Part shown: positions 7,141 through 18,064 of the stretch, one piece after another
How the letters are laid out: the number at the start of each line of letters is the position of its first letter
Position numbering within the stretch: the stretch's first letter is position 1
Assembly: GCF_013141765.1 (NCBI RefSeq)
Contig: NZ_WHOD01000087.1
Location: 124,001 to 188,000, forward strand
Direction of reading: 5' to 3'
Source: Paenibacillus foliorum
Lineage (GTDB): Bacteria; Bacillota; Bacilli; Paenibacillales; NBRC-103111
Length of the DNA stretch: 64,000 nucleotides
The notes under the pieces: model-generated
Databases searched by the model: none
Seen by the model: only the letters and a program-made list of their open reading frames with translations
What the model was told of the DNA's origin: nothing
Position numbers and translations under genes: made by a program

Positions 7141-8565
7141 GTGAAGATTCATATGGTAAAGAAAGGCGATACTCTCTACGATATAGCTAACAAGTATAAC
7201 GTAGAACTGGATAAGTTAATCGCAAATAATCCTCAAATCGCCGATCCAAATGTCATTGAAGTGGGCATGAAGGTGAAAATCCCAAATGCGCCAAAGCCGG
7301 TTATCCCGCCGACTGATTATCTCTATAAGCATATTGTAGTACAGGGAGACTCTCTGTGGAAGCTAGGGAAAGCCTGGAACGTTCCTTTGCAGGAAATGAT
7401 TGAGGCGAATCCACAGCTAAAAAATCCTAATGTATTAATGACCGGAGAAGCCGTCTACATTCCGAAACTGAAATCTCCGTCAAAACCACATCACCAGCAC
7501 CAGCATCATTATGATCAACATGGACATTCATACAATCCTAAGGCCCAGCCTCCGATACCTACACCTTCTGAGCCTGCGCATATGGTTGAGAACAATGAAC
7601 CGATGGTAAGTAACGAAGCTGAAAAAATGGAAGCTAAGCCAGTTGCACCAATAATGGAAGCTAAGCCTAATGAGCAAATAGCGCCGATTATGGAAGCTAA
7701 GCCTAGTGAGCAAATAGCGCCGATTATGGAAGCTAAGCCTAGTGAGCAAATAGCGCCAATTATGGAAGTACAAAAGCCTGCAGCTCAGCTTCCGTATATG
7801 CCGGAATTCACAATGGAAGCTCACATGCCGGAGGAGTCAAATAAGGATTTGTTCCAGCAATTTCAAGTACCTGCGACTGAGGTTTTTTCATTCGATTATG
7901 AGTCGTGGAATATACATCAGCAGCCATCTTTTCATGAATTACCTTCGGCAGACAACATGCCCTATACCCCCTATCCGGAAGCAGCAACTATGCCAGCCTA
8001 TTTCATGCCCCCACAGCAGCCAAACTTCAACGATTGCGGTTGTGGAGGACCGGCTTTTCCATCTTATGAGCAGGCAATGCCCTACCCTTATGGCCCTCAT
8101 GCAGAGTTTCCGATTGCCGAACACCCTGCTTTCGCCCATGCCGGTCATCATTTTCCTCATACTCCTTATCCGAACATGATGATGCATGAGATGGAAGCAC
8201 CACCTTGGTTCCAGATGCCTTATGATGCAGTTGCTATGACAAATGCTTTTCCGGGTCCGGGATTTCCTTCGTATGCTAATCAAGCTTATCCTTCATACGA
8301 GTCTCCATTGGGAATGGCTAATGTTAACAAGGGATGCAATTGCGGCTGTCATGACCGAGCAAATGAAAACATACAGCCTCTACAGCAAGTGGAGAGCCCG
8401 ACAATAGTTTCTCAAAAAGAGGAAAAAGCTAAGGTAAATCATACAAAAAGCTCCAAAAGAACAATTCCTTCAACTGAAGCTGCTGTGAAAAGATTAACGC
8501 AAAAAAAACGCCGCAACAGCTCCCCCAAAGGAAAATCTCAACAATCGCCTTGGATTAACGTGTAA
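7141..8565 (+). CDS. safA: LysM spore-coat assembly protein, SafA-like
   Basis: The protein has 474 residues from a GTG with a strong AAGGAGG site. Two LysM domains lie at the N-terminus: residues ~2-48 (IHMVKKGDTLYDIANKYNV...GMKVKIP) and ~60-108 (HIVVQGDSLWKLGKAWNV...GEAVYIP). LysM binds peptidoglycan, consistent with anchoring at the spore cortex-coat boundary as SafA does. The long remainder is low-complexity and rich in Pro, Tyr, His, Met and Gln. It includes a His-rich patch (~residues 118-132), a 12-residue tandem repeat (~169-210), two cysteine clusters (DCGCGGP, GCNCGCH) and a basic C-terminal tail. In B. subtilis safA is also close to bofC-ruvAB. The middle shows no alignable fold, so identity rests on LysM, composition and synteny. 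Confidence 0.85.
   Translation: MKIHMVKKGDTLYDIANKYNVELDKLIANNPQIADPNVIEVGMKVKIPNAPKPVIPPTDYLYKHIVVQGDSLWKLGKAWNVPLQEMIEANPQLKNPNVLMTGEAVYIPKLKSPSKPHHQHQHHYDQHGHSYNPKAQPPIPTPSEPAHMVENNEPMVSNEAEKMEAKPVAPIMEAKPNEQIAPIMEAKPSEQIAPIMEAKPSEQIAPIMEVQKPAAQLPYMPEFTMEAHMPEESNKDLFQQFQVPATEVFSFDYESWNIHQQPSFHELPSADNMPYTPYPEAATMPAYFMPPQQPNFNDCGCGGPAFPSYEQAMPYPYGPHAEFPIAEHPAFAHAGHHFPHTPYPNMMMHEMEAPPWFQMPYDAVAMTNAFPGPGFPSYANQAYPSYESPLGMANVNKGCNCGCHDRANENIQPLQQVESPTIVSQKEEKAKVNHTKSSKRTIPSTEAAVKRLTQKKRRNSSPKGKSQQSPWINV
7645..7770 (+). repeat. 36-bp tandem repeat inside the SafA-like gene
   Basis: Three consecutive 36-bp units (7645-7680, 7681-7716, 7717-7752) plus half a unit encode APIMEAKPxEQI repeats. The second and third units are identical and the first differs at a few bases, pointing to recent slippage expansion within the coding frame. 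Confidence 0.95.
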
Positions 8566-8587
8566 GTAACTAGAGTAGGGTAGGATG

Positions 8588-8613
8588 CCGGGAGTGAATG
8601 CTCCCGGTTTTTG
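8588..8613 (+). terminator. Terminator after the SafA-like gene
   Basis: CCGGGAG (8588-8594), a loop of six bases, CTCCCGG (8601-8607), then TTTTTG. Confidence 0.95.
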
Positions 8614-8733
8614 TTGTAGTTGATAGTGTGAATTGCTATTTCCCTTGTTAGGTGAATATGAGTTCGGTATAAACCTACGTATCCATGGGAAAAATAGTAA
8701 GAATACTATCTGATATAAAAGGGGATACGGAAG

Positions 8734-9396
8734 ATGCTTTTCAGCTTGCTGGGCAAATTGAAAAAAAAGCTGCGTTGGAAGCGTCGGTGGTTGAATTTGG
8801 CGGCAGTATTATTACTGGTGGGGATTGGTTCAATAGCTGTTATTTTATTGAGACAAGATAGTTCCCATTCCATTGGCATGAGGGCAACAGAAGAAGTATT
8901 TACTCATCAAATTGATGGGGAGCAACCAGAGGAAGAAGTGCGTGCGGTGATGAAGCAAATGAATGGGCAGCGAGGTGCATATTCACAAAAAACATATGTA
9001 TGCGGTGAAGAAATACAAATGTTGGGTATGATGAACGCGCAGCAAATTTTACAATATCATAAGGAACATCCAAATTTGTCTGTCAAATTGAATAAAGCTG
9101 GTGAAGTGATCTTTAACGAAAAAATCGAAGATTTGTCACCTCAATGCAAAAAAAATGCATATTTCGGTCTGGACGCAGGTGGTAATTTGTCTCTCTTTGA
9201 AGGGGTACCAGAGGACAAGCAGGTCATTCGTACCTTTTTCCAGCTCAATATACAGTATTTGGAGAGTAGTTTGCCTCATGAGACTGTTAAGCAATTGTAC
9301 CGTGGGATACCTATTAATAACCTGGCAGAATACAACAGTGTACTATCAACGTTTGCAGATTTTGCTGTGGAGGAAATGGAACAACTTATGAATTAG
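8734..9396 (+). CDS. bofC: BofC, forespore intercompartmental signalling factor
   Basis: The protein has 220 residues. An N-terminal membrane segment or uncleaved signal (WLNLAAVLLLVGIGSIAVILL, ~residues 19-40) leads to the BofC part: YVCGEEIQMLGMM, a HPNLSVKLN segment, then DLSPQCKKNAYFGLDAGGNL and a C-terminal domain with VIRTFFQLNIQYLESSLP. In B. subtilis BofC is secreted from the forespore into the intermembrane space and controls SpoIVB, and hence pro-sigmaK processing in the mother cell. Position directly before ruvC-ruvA-ruvB matches B. subtilis, where bofC also precedes ruvAB. The paired cysteines (VCGEE and QCKK) are conserved in the family. Confidence 0.93.
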   Translation: MLFSLLGKLKKKLRWKRRWLNLAAVLLLVGIGSIAVILLRQDSSHSIGMRATEEVFTHQIDGEQPEEEVRAVMKQMNGQRGAYSQKTYVCGEEIQMLGMMNAQQILQYHKEHPNLSVKLNKAGEVIFNEKIEDLSPQCKKNAYFGLDAGGNLSLFEGVPEDKQVIRTFFQLNIQYLESSLPHETVKQLYRGIPINNLAEYNSVLSTFADFAVEEMEQLMN

Positions 9397-9411
9397 TCCT
9401 TCAGAGGTGGA

Positions 9412-9453
9412 ATGAACTCGCTTATAGAGCTGGCGGGTTCATTTTTTTTTGCT
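9412..9453 (+). terminator. Terminator after bofC
   Basis: TGAACTCGC and GCGGGTTCA arms around an 11-base loop are followed by a long T-run. The stem contains one wobble pair. Confidence 0.85.
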
Positions 9454-9517
9454 TTTTTGGAAGTGGGTTTGAGGTATATTGTATCTTTTGGGACTGTGTT
9501 CAGATGTGGTAATTTCT

Positions 9518-9525
9518 GATATAAT
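9518..9525 (+). promoter_or_regulatory. Extended -10 promoter for the ruvCAB operon
   Basis: TGATATAAT combines TGn with a consensus TATAAT (9520-9525); the -35 region is weak. It lies ~50 bp before the chosen ruvC start, which argues against the longer N-terminus from the TTG at 9479. Confidence 0.55.
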
Positions 9526-9577
9526 GGGCAATGTGAACACATATGTTCGCTTTTGGGATGATGGGAGTGTGTCAGTT

Positions 9578-10081
9578 GTGCGTATTATGGGAATTGATCC
9601 CGGAATCGCGATAGTCGGTTTCGGATTAATAGATAAGCAGGGAAGCCGGTTAGTGCCGGTGCAATATGGCTGTATACAGACGGAGGCTCATACGGACAGC
9701 GCTGTGCGTTTGAAGATGGTGTACGATTCGATGGTGCAGCTCATTGATACATATAAGCCTGATGCAGTGGGAATTGAGAAGCTGTTTTTTAACCGGAATG
9801 TGACGACGGCAATGGCTGTTTCGCAAGCAAGAGGCGTATTGATCCTGGCCGCAGTGCAGAAAGGCTTGGAGATCGGTGAGTATACACCTCTGCAGGTGAA
9901 GCAGGCGATTGTTGGCTATGGGAAGGCTGAGAAAAAGCAGGTGCAGGAAATGGTCCGTATGTTTCTGCATTTATCTGCGGTACCGAAACCGGATGATGTG
10001 GCGGATGCCTTAGCGGTAGCCATATGTCACGCCCATTCCTGCACGATGCAGCAAAAAATAGACGAGGTACATAAGCGATGA
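9578..10081 (+). CDS. ruvC: Holliday junction resolvase RuvC
   Basis: The protein has 167 residues from the GTG at 9578, which has GGGAGTG upstream and gives the family-typical start (VRIMGIDPGIAIVGFG). RuvC cuts Holliday junctions with the RuvAB motor. The acidic catalytic set is visible: Asp in GIDPG, Glu in AVGIEKLFF and the Asp pair in PKPDDVADALAVA. The stop overlaps the ruvA ATG (ATGA). B. subtilis lacks ruvC and uses RecU, whereas this window has a RuvC gene, a point in favour of a Paenibacillus-like lineage. Confidence 0.95.
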   Translation: MRIMGIDPGIAIVGFGLIDKQGSRLVPVQYGCIQTEAHTDSAVRLKMVYDSMVQLIDTYKPDAVGIEKLFFNRNVTTAMAVSQARGVLILAAVQKGLEIGEYTPLQVKQAIVGYGKAEKKQVQEMVRMFLHLSAVPKPDDVADALAVAICHAHSCTMQQKIDEVHKR

Positions 10082-10716
10082 TAGATTTTCTAAGAGGGAT
10101 AGTTGCACATAGAGAGACTGAATATGTTGTATTGGATGTACGTGGAGTTGGCTATCGGGTTTTTTGTGCCAATCCTTTTGCGGTACAGACCAAGGACGGG
10201 GAAGAAACGACTTTGTTTATCCATTATCAGGTACGTGAGGATGCGCATCTTCTGTTTGGTTTTCAGACACGGGAGGAGCAGTCTTTGTTCCGAATGCTGC
10301 TTGAAGTTAATGGTATCGGTCCCAAGGTAGCTATCGGCGTATTGGCCGGCGGGCGGCCTGAAGTAATTGCTGCAGCGATACAGCAGGAAAATATCAGCTT
10401 CTTGATCAAGCTTCCCGGAATAGGGCGCAAGACGGCGCAACGAATGATTTTGGATTTGAAGGACAAGCTGGGCGGGATGATGACTTCGGAAGCAAACTCA
10501 CTGTCTGTCTTTACTGGCGGGGCAGATCTATTTGCTGTGCCGCAAGGCAGCGGAGCATGGAGTGAAGCAAAGGCGGCACTGCTGGCGCTTGGCTATACGG
10601 AGGCTGAGGCAGACAGCGCAGGACATGCGATCAAGCCCAAGCTTCAGGGCGGCGAAGCCGTGGATGTCGTAATGAAGCTGGCGCTTCAGGCGCTGTTTCA
10701 GCAATCAACGCGATAA
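10078..10716 (+). CDS. ruvA: Holliday junction DNA helicase subunit RuvA
   Basis: The protein has 212 residues. The tetrameric RuvA binds the four-way junction and recruits RuvB. Domain I is an OB fold (MIDFLRGIVAHRETEYVVLD). Domain II has the two helix-hairpin-helix motifs (LEVNGIGPKVAIGVLAG and IKLPGIGRKTAQRMILDLKDKL, ~residues 75-130). Domain III at the C-terminus (EAKAALLALGYTEAEADSA) contacts RuvB. The start is coupled to ruvC through ATGA. Confidence 0.97.
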   Translation: MIDFLRGIVAHRETEYVVLDVRGVGYRVFCANPFAVQTKDGEETTLFIHYQVREDAHLLFGFQTREEQSLFRMLLEVNGIGPKVAIGVLAGGRPEVIAAAIQQENISFLIKLPGIGRKTAQRMILDLKDKLGGMMTSEANSLSVFTGGADLFAVPQGSGAWSEAKAALLALGYTEAEADSAGHAIKPKLQGGEAVDVVMKLALQALFQQSTR

Positions 10717-10741
10717 TGTATAGGAAGGAGAACGATCCAAC

Positions 10742-11749
10742 ATGGAAGACGACCGTATCATTTCGGCCCATCTGATGATGGAGGAGCAGACGATGGAGCT
10801 CAGCCTCCGCCCGCGCTATTTGGCTGAATATATCGGTCAATCGCAAGCTAAAGAAAACCTTAAGGTTTATATAGAAGCTGCTAAGATGCGTAAGGAAGCA
10901 CTCGATCATGTATTGCTGTATGGCCCGCCGGGGCTTGGGAAGACGACTTTATCCAATATTATAGCCAATGAACTAGGAGTTAACATGCGTACGACCTCAG
11001 GGCCGGCAATCGAACGCCCAGGAGATCTTGCTGCGATATTGACCAATTTACAGGAGGGCGATGTTCTTTTTATCGATGAAATTCATCGTCTGCATCGAAC
11101 TGTGGAGGAAGTGCTGTATCCGGCAATGGAGGATTACGCACTTGATATTATCATTGGTAAAGGGCCAAGCGCACGCTCGGTCCGTCTGGATCTGCCGAAG
11201 TTCACATTGGTAGGAGCGACGACGCGTGCGGGGTTATTATCGGCTCCGCTGCGCGACCGTTTTGGCGTAATAAGCCGCCTTGAATATTACACGGTTGACG
11301 AGCTGACCTATATCGTTAGCCGAACGGCGGATATTTTGCAGGTACAGATCGTTGGAGAAGCTGCTCGTGAAGTAGGAATGCGATCTAGAGGAACACCACG
11401 TATCGCCAACCGTTTGCTGAAGCGTGTGCGTGATTTTGCACAGGTCAAAGGAGACGGTATCATTACGTTGGATATTGCCAAAGCAGCACTAATAAGTATA
11501 CAGATAGACAATCTTGGTCTTGATGAAATTGATCATAAAATGCTTCGAGCTATTATCCAGAGCTTTCAAGGGGGACCTGTTGGCTTGGATACCATTGCGG
11601 CTACGATCGGGGAAGAAAGCCAGACGATAGAAGATGTGTATGAGCCTTACCTGCTCCAAATTGGCTTCTTGCAGCGTACTCCAAGAGGGAGGATGGCTAC
11701 GCATACAGCTTATAGCCATCTTGGTTTACCTGTACCCGAGAATCGTTAA
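10742..11749 (+). CDS. ruvB: Holliday junction branch migration ATPase RuvB
   Basis: The protein has 335 residues, the usual length, with AAGGAGAA upstream. It is an AAA+ hexameric motor that drives branch migration with RuvA. Visible motifs are Walker [15 protein letters not shown] (~residues 60-73), Walker [11 protein letters not shown] (~108-117), sensor 1 LVGATTRAG (~160) and arginine finger [14 protein letters not shown]. The C-terminal winged helix contains [16 protein letters not shown] and ends with a TPRGRMAT motif. It completes the ruvC-ruvA-ruvB operon. Confidence 0.98.
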   Translation: MEDDRIISAHLMMEEQTMELSLRPRYLAEYIGQSQAKENLKVYIEAAKMRKEALDHVLLYGPPGLGKTTLSNIIANELGVNMRTTSGPAIERPGDLAAILTNLQEGDVLFIDEIHRLHRTVEEVLYPAMEDYALDIIIGKGPSARSVRLDLPKFTLVGATTRAGLLSAPLRDRFGVISRLEYYTVDELTYIVSRTADILQVQIVGEAAREVGMRSRGTPRIANRLLKRVRDFAQVKGDGIITLDIAKAALISIQIDNLGLDEIDHKMLRAIIQSFQGGPVGLDTIAATIGEESQTIEDVYEPYLLQIGFLQRTPRGRMATHTAYSHLGLPVPENR

Positions 11750-11805
11750 CGTTTTCTCTCATTAGATTGCGGTAGCCCTGACAGATCTATCAACATGAGA
11801 AAGGA

Positions 11806-13998
11806 ATGCTGAAGAACATGAGAAAGCTTCTGCCTTCAATAAATATAAGCAAGCTGTGGAAAGAACCGGTTTCATTGAAACGCTGCTTGGTTATCGGTTG
11901 CATAACATCATTGGGTGTTGGTTTGGGTCTGATGCATCCATCAGGCGAGGGGATTGGCATAGCTTATGCGGCAGCTGTACCTAAGCTGGATGCGATACGA
12001 GTCGCTTTATTTCTGGATACAGGTAAGTATGCCGCTAATACGCCCGCTGTCACGCTTTCTTCTGACAAGGGTCTGGATATAGCACTACGCTCGGCTGTCG
12101 GCTCCAAGCCGGCATTTTCTATGGCAGAGAAGATGAGTGTCAAGGCTTCGCTTGATACTCATCGTGTGCTGCTGTGGGAGACTGGAGAGGCGGCGCAGGT
12201 CAAAGCTCTCGTACAGAAGCTTAGCGACGCGAGCATTGACGCTGCAATGGTCAAAAGAACGAAGCAGGGCAAAATCGCTTACCAGGTCAGCGTAGGGCCT
12301 TATGCTTCGAAGGAAGCTGCCTCAGCTGCGCTAACGAAGCTTGTTGCGCTGCCGGCTGTCGGCAGCTTAGTCAAGGGCTATGCATCCGCAGTGACCGGCC
12401 CGATGCACTGGAACGCTGGCGTATACGCAGCGGAAGCGGAAGCGCAGCAGCAAGCTGCTGCTATCGGGCAAGCCGGTATTGACGCGGATGTTGCGGTTCT
12501 GGACGTAGCGGCGGGAATGCCCGCATACGCGGTTTTGGTGGCGGCCGCATCCGATGCCGCCGAGCTTGCCGCAGCGAAGCAGCAGCTGAGTGCTGTGCTT
12601 CCGGCAGTTGTGCTGCAGCCTGTCGATGCAGCAGCATCTTATGTGCTGAGGCGTACAGAGCTCGATGATGCGCCGGACAGTCCGGCGGCAAGTACAATCG
12701 AACGCGTGCTGCTTGGCGGCCCGAATGTGAAGCTTCTTGTTTCGCCTAAGACGACTGAAACGATTAAAGTGATGGAGCGATTTGAGCGGACTTACCGCGG
12801 CGCGATAGAGCTGTCGAGGTTGAACGGCAAGCTTGCAGTCGTAAATGAGCTGCCATTTGAACAGTATGTTACGTCAGTAGTCAGCTCCGAGCTAAGTAAG
12901 GAGTGGCCGTTGGAAGCTCTGAAGGCTCAAGCTGTTGCGGCAAGAACCTATGCGCTTAAGCAGGGGGTTAAATACCAAATCGCGCATGTAACGGATACGA
13001 CATTAGATCAAGCATATAAAGGCGCTGGCGCTGAATTTGCTTCTGCGCTTGCTGCGGTATCAGCGACACAAGGAGAAGTGCTTGCTGATAAGGCTGGCTT
13101 GATTACCCCTTTGTTTAGCTCTAATGCAGGAGGTATGACAGCTGAACCAACTGAAGTGTGGGGGAATAAGGTCGATTATTTAAAAAGTGCGGCAACACCG
13201 GATGATGGAGCAGAAAAAGGTAAAGCCATTTGGTACCGAATTGTTCTGCCGAATGGCAAAACAGGCTTTATTCATTCATCCTATGCCAAAGCGACCGGAC
13301 AAAAAAATGCTGCAGGCCTTATCTATTATGAAGCTACAGGAACCGGTGTCAGCGTACGTTCTGCCCCATATGTTGACAACACAGCTAATCCTGCCGTTTT
13401 CAAAGTAGACATTGGCGACCAATTCATTGTGATTGATCAGGCTGTGGAGTCCAATGCGTATTCGTGGATTCGTGGACCGTTTGCTGCAGACCAACTGAAA
13501 GAGAAGGTCAACACGGTGCTTGCTCAGCCGATTGGCGGTGCGTTGGAGCAATTGGAAGTATCGGCACGAGGTGCCTCGGGTCGTGTTACGAATATGAAGG
13601 CCAATGGACAAGAGCTTAAGCCAGCTTACCCAGATGCATTTCGTACCTTATTTAACAATTTGCCAAGTACCCGGTTTGAAATTGAGGAAACGGGCAGTTA
13701 TACTATACAGGGGGCGAATGGTACCGTACGTAAGCAGACGGCCTCTTCTCCAAAAGTTGTTATCGCTGCTGGGAGCGGACAGGCTAAAGAATCAGCAAGC
13801 TCTCAGATCTTTGTTATGGGTGGGAATAATAAAGTGAGAATGACAGACCAGCCGTCCAAGTTTTTTTTCAAAGGGACCGGATTTGGTCATGGTTTGGGCA
13901 TGTCCCAATGGGGTGCCAAAGGTTATGCCGAGCTGGGCTATGATTACAAAAAAATATTGCAGACCTACTATGATGGAGTCTCGATAATCAAGGAATGA
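11806..13998 (+). CDS. SpoIID/LytB-domain protein with SPOR-like and SH3-like parts
   Basis: The protein has 730 residues, about twice the size of B. subtilis SpoIID. A hydrophobic segment near residues 28-55 suggests export. Residues ~100-290 are Ala-rich and contain SPOR-like patterns ([20 protein letters not shown]), i.e. binding to denuded peptidoglycan glycans. The SpoIID/LytB core starts ~residue 310. It has the signature [20 protein letters not shown] followed by RTYAL, with the Glu expected to be catalytic for lytic transglycosylation, then [18 protein letters not shown]. An inserted SH3-like segment (~residues 470-560, [12 protein letters not shown]...GVSVRSAP) splits it. It ends with [21 protein letters not shown] role in cell-wall remodelling during engulfment is inferred. 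The ATG at 11818 is an alternative start. Confidence 0.85.
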   Translation: MLKNMRKLLPSINISKLWKEPVSLKRCLVIGCITSLGVGLGLMHPSGEGIGIAYAAAVPKLDAIRVALFLDTGKYAANTPAVTLSSDKGLDIALRSAVGSKPAFSMAEKMSVKASLDTHRVLLWETGEAAQVKALVQKLSDASIDAAMVKRTKQGKIAYQVSVGPYASKEAASAALTKLVALPAVGSLVKGYASAVTGPMHWNAGVYAAEAEAQQQAAAIGQAGIDADVAVLDVAAGMPAYAVLVAAASDAAELAAAKQQLSAVLPAVVLQPVDAAASYVLRRTELDDAPDSPAASTIERVLLGGPNVKLLVSPKTTETIKVMERFERTYRGAIELSRLNGKLAVVNELPFEQYVTSVVSSELSKEWPLEALKAQAVAARTYALKQGVKYQIAHVTDTTLDQAYKGAGAEFASALAAVSATQGEVLADKAGLITPLFSSNAGGMTAEPTEVWGNKVDYLKSAATPDDGAEKGKAIWYRIVLPNGKTGFIHSSYAKATGQKNAAGLIYYEATGTGVSVRSAPYVDNTANPAVFKVDIGDQFIVIDQAVESNAYSWIRGPFAADQLKEKVNTVLAQPIGGALEQLEVSARGASGRVTNMKANGQELKPAYPDAFRTLFNNLPSTRFEIEETGSYTIQGANGTVRKQTASSPKVVIAAGSGQAKESASSQIFVMGGNNKVRMTDQPSKFFFKGTGFGHGLGMSQWGAKGYAELGYDYKKILQTYYDGVSIIKE

Positions 13999-14005
13999 CG
14001 TGAAT

Positions 14006-16232
<2,227 letters not shown>

Positions 16233-16263
16233 ACGTATAGTATAAAGAAAGGGGAGATATTCC

Positions 16264-16584
16264 ATGTCATTAGTTGCTCAAGAAGCTGCAGCAGCTCCAG
16301 GATTGGAAGGGTATTTAGTTACATACGGTCCATTGGTTTTAATGTTTGTTGTTTTGTATTTCTTATTGATCCGTCCTCAACAAAAGCGTCAAAAGACGCG
16401 CAGTATGATGCTTAACAACTTGAAAAAAGGGGACAAGGTCGTTACCATTGGCGGTATGCACGGTACGATTCTTGAAATTACAGACGACACGATTATTCTT
16501 CGTGTGAACGATGTAACGAAGCTGACGTTCGAGCGTTCAGCAATCAACGCTGTTTCTAGTGTTGCTGTTGAAGAGAAGAAGTAA
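16264..16584 (+). CDS. yajC: Preprotein translocase accessory subunit YajC
   Basis: The protein has 106 residues with AAAGGGGAGA upstream. One transmembrane helix lies at ~residues 18-38 (LVTYGPLVLMFVVLYFLLIRPQQKRQK) and the cytosolic part has NLKKGDKVVTIGGMHGTI. YajC associates with SecDF-YidC at the translocon. The tgt-yajC order is conserved in Bacilli (yrbF in B. subtilis), and secD/secF lie ~4 kb downstream. Confidence 0.95.
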   Translation: MSLVAQEAAAAPGLEGYLVTYGPLVLMFVVLYFLLIRPQQKRQKTRSMMLNNLKKGDKVVTIGGMHGTILEITDDTIILRVNDVTKLTFERSAINAVSSVAVEEKK

Positions 16585-16588
16585 TAGT

Positions 16589-16634
16589 AAAAAAAATGCG
16601 AGTCATCCAGATGGATGGACTCGCATTTTTTTTT
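16589..16634. terminator. Bidirectional terminator between yajC and the yrzE-like gene
   Basis: AATGCGAGTC and GACTCGCATT arms, A-rich on the left and T-rich on the right, lie between convergent genes. Confidence 0.95.
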
Positions 16635-16643
16635 ACAAGCAAG

Positions 16644-17003
16644 CTACTTTTTCAAATTGACCCCAATCATGCCTCCTAAGCTTCCCGCAATAAAGGAGAG
16701 ACCCAGCAGGTAAAGGGTTTGCCAGGTGATACCAGCATCATAGGATAGAAATCCGATAATCCAAACAACTAATGTGTAGACCAATCCAAGAATCCCGCCG
16801 TGATACCACCCCTTACTGCCGCTGCGTTTCCCAGACACGAGTCCTCCAACAAACATAGCAACTCCGTGAACACTCATTGTATAGCTGAACAAAGAGTTTT
16901 CTTGCAGATTCGTTGTGAGCATGAGCAAGGATGTCATGAGTGTGCCAAGCAGCATGAAAATCATGGCATACATTAAGCCGGAAAATAGAGGGGATTGCTT
17001 CAT
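16644..17003 (-). CDS. yrzE: TIGR04086 family membrane protein (YrzE-like)
   Basis: The protein has 119 residues with four predicted membrane helices, starting MKQSPLFSGLMYAMIFMLLG. Gly-rich turns (HGVAMFVGGLVSGKRSGSKG, AGSLGGMIGVNL) match the small family next to yajC in Bacilli. TGGAGG precedes the ATG on the minus strand. The function is unknown. In B. subtilis the neighbour yrzE sits at the same place between yrbF and yrbG. Here it is on the minus strand and convergent to yajC. Confidence 0.8.
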   Translation of the reverse strand: MKQSPLFSGLMYAMIFMLLGTLMTSLLMLTTNLQENSLFSYTMSVHGVAMFVGGLVSGKRSGSKGWYHGGILGLVYTLVVWIIGFLSYDAGITWQTLYLLGLSFIAGSLGGMIGVNLKK

Positions 17004-17361
17004 ACCTGTTCTACCTCCAATCAGAGCTATGGTTTACATATTGGGGCTAATCTTCATTAAGGCCGATATAGAATCTTTTATCCCATTGTATGGGCTTGTA
17101 TTTAAAATTAGTACAGGTTAACTCGTAGGAACGAAGTGATTTCTAAACAACGGAATTGAATTAATAACCAAATTCAGTTTATTGGCATTAATTCGTAATA
17201 GGCAATATTGCATGACATTAACAAGTTGAGGTCAAAATACCCTTGGAAACTGCCTCGCATCGATACCACACTAAAGCCACATTCAAGGATTATATGGAAT
17301 GGCAGAAGCAAATAATCAATGGAGCTTGGAGCCCTATGGGCATCTAGTTAGGAGGGATACC
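17004..17361. other. Divergent intergenic region without a recognisable gene
   Basis: A stretch of 358 bp separates the minus-strand yrzE-like gene and yrbG. It should contain both promoters, but I could not pick convincing -35/-10 pairs. Only the two ribosome sites at its ends (minus strand near 17013-17018, plus strand near 17349-17355) are clear. Confidence 0.5.
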
Positions 17362-18063
17362 ATGGAAATGCTGGCCCTATTTTTCCGTACCGTATTGATA
17401 TACTTTGTTGTGTTTTTTACTATGCGCCTGATGGGGAAAAGGGAAATCGGGAAGCTGTCTATTTTTGATCTTGTTATATCTGTAATGATTGCAGAAATTG
17501 CAGTTTTTGTTCTCGAGGATTTGAAAAAACCTCTTCTTGAAGGAATTTTGCCGATGATGACCTTGGTGGCTGTTCAGCTGCTTATAGCATTTGTCTCACT
17601 TAAAAATGAAAAGGTCCGCCGTATTTTTGAAGGTAAGCCCTCCTTTATTATTAAGCATGGCAAGCTAGATCGTGCCGAAATGAAACGTCAGCGTTACAAT
17701 CTTGATGATCTGCTTCTTCAATTAAGACAAAGCAAGGTGATGGATGTAGGGAACGTTGAATTTGCAATATTGGAGTCATCGGGTAAGCTGACTGTGGTTG
17801 AGAAAGAGAATGAAAAGCAGACGGAAAAAGAATCTCAAGATACAGAGCAATCAAACGAATCGACGACTCAAATCCGATACGAAGGCTTGCCTTTGCCGAT
17901 GATTATGGATGGAAAGGTACAGGAAGAGAGCTTACTCAAATTAGATAAAACACGTTTTTGGCTGAAAAGTGAGCTGCAGGCAAAAGGTGTCAAGGATTTT
18001 AAAGAAGTGTTCTATTGTTCTTACGATCAGCGTGGAAGATGGTTTATTGATCGCAAGAAGTAA
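17362..18063 (+). CDS. yrbG: DUF421 membrane protein (YrbG/YetF-like)
   Basis: The protein has 233 residues from the ATG at 17362, which follows TAGGAGGG; the longer reading from 17299 would start without a site. Three N-terminal membrane segments occupy ~residues 5-85 (FFRTVLIYFVVFFTMRLMGKRE, with the family motif RLMGKREIGKLSIFDLV). A soluble DUF421 domain follows (FEGKPSFIIKHGKL, LDDLLLQLRQ, VEFAILESSGKLTV). The C-terminus adds an acidic linker and a further DUF-type end. YetF-like proteins are mostly spore or membrane proteins of unknown role. It lies convergent to spoVB, with 1 bp between the stops. Confidence 0.9.
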   Translation: MEMLALFFRTVLIYFVVFFTMRLMGKREIGKLSIFDLVISVMIAEIAVFVLEDLKKPLLEGILPMMTLVAVQLLIAFVSLKNEKVRRIFEGKPSFIIKHGKLDRAEMKRQRYNLDDLLLQLRQSKVMDVGNVEFAILESSGKLTVVEKENEKQTEKESQDTEQSNESTTQIRYEGLPLPMIMDGKVQEESLLKLDKTRFWLKSELQAKGVKDFKEVFYCSYDQRGRWFIDRKK

Positions 18064-18064
18064 A

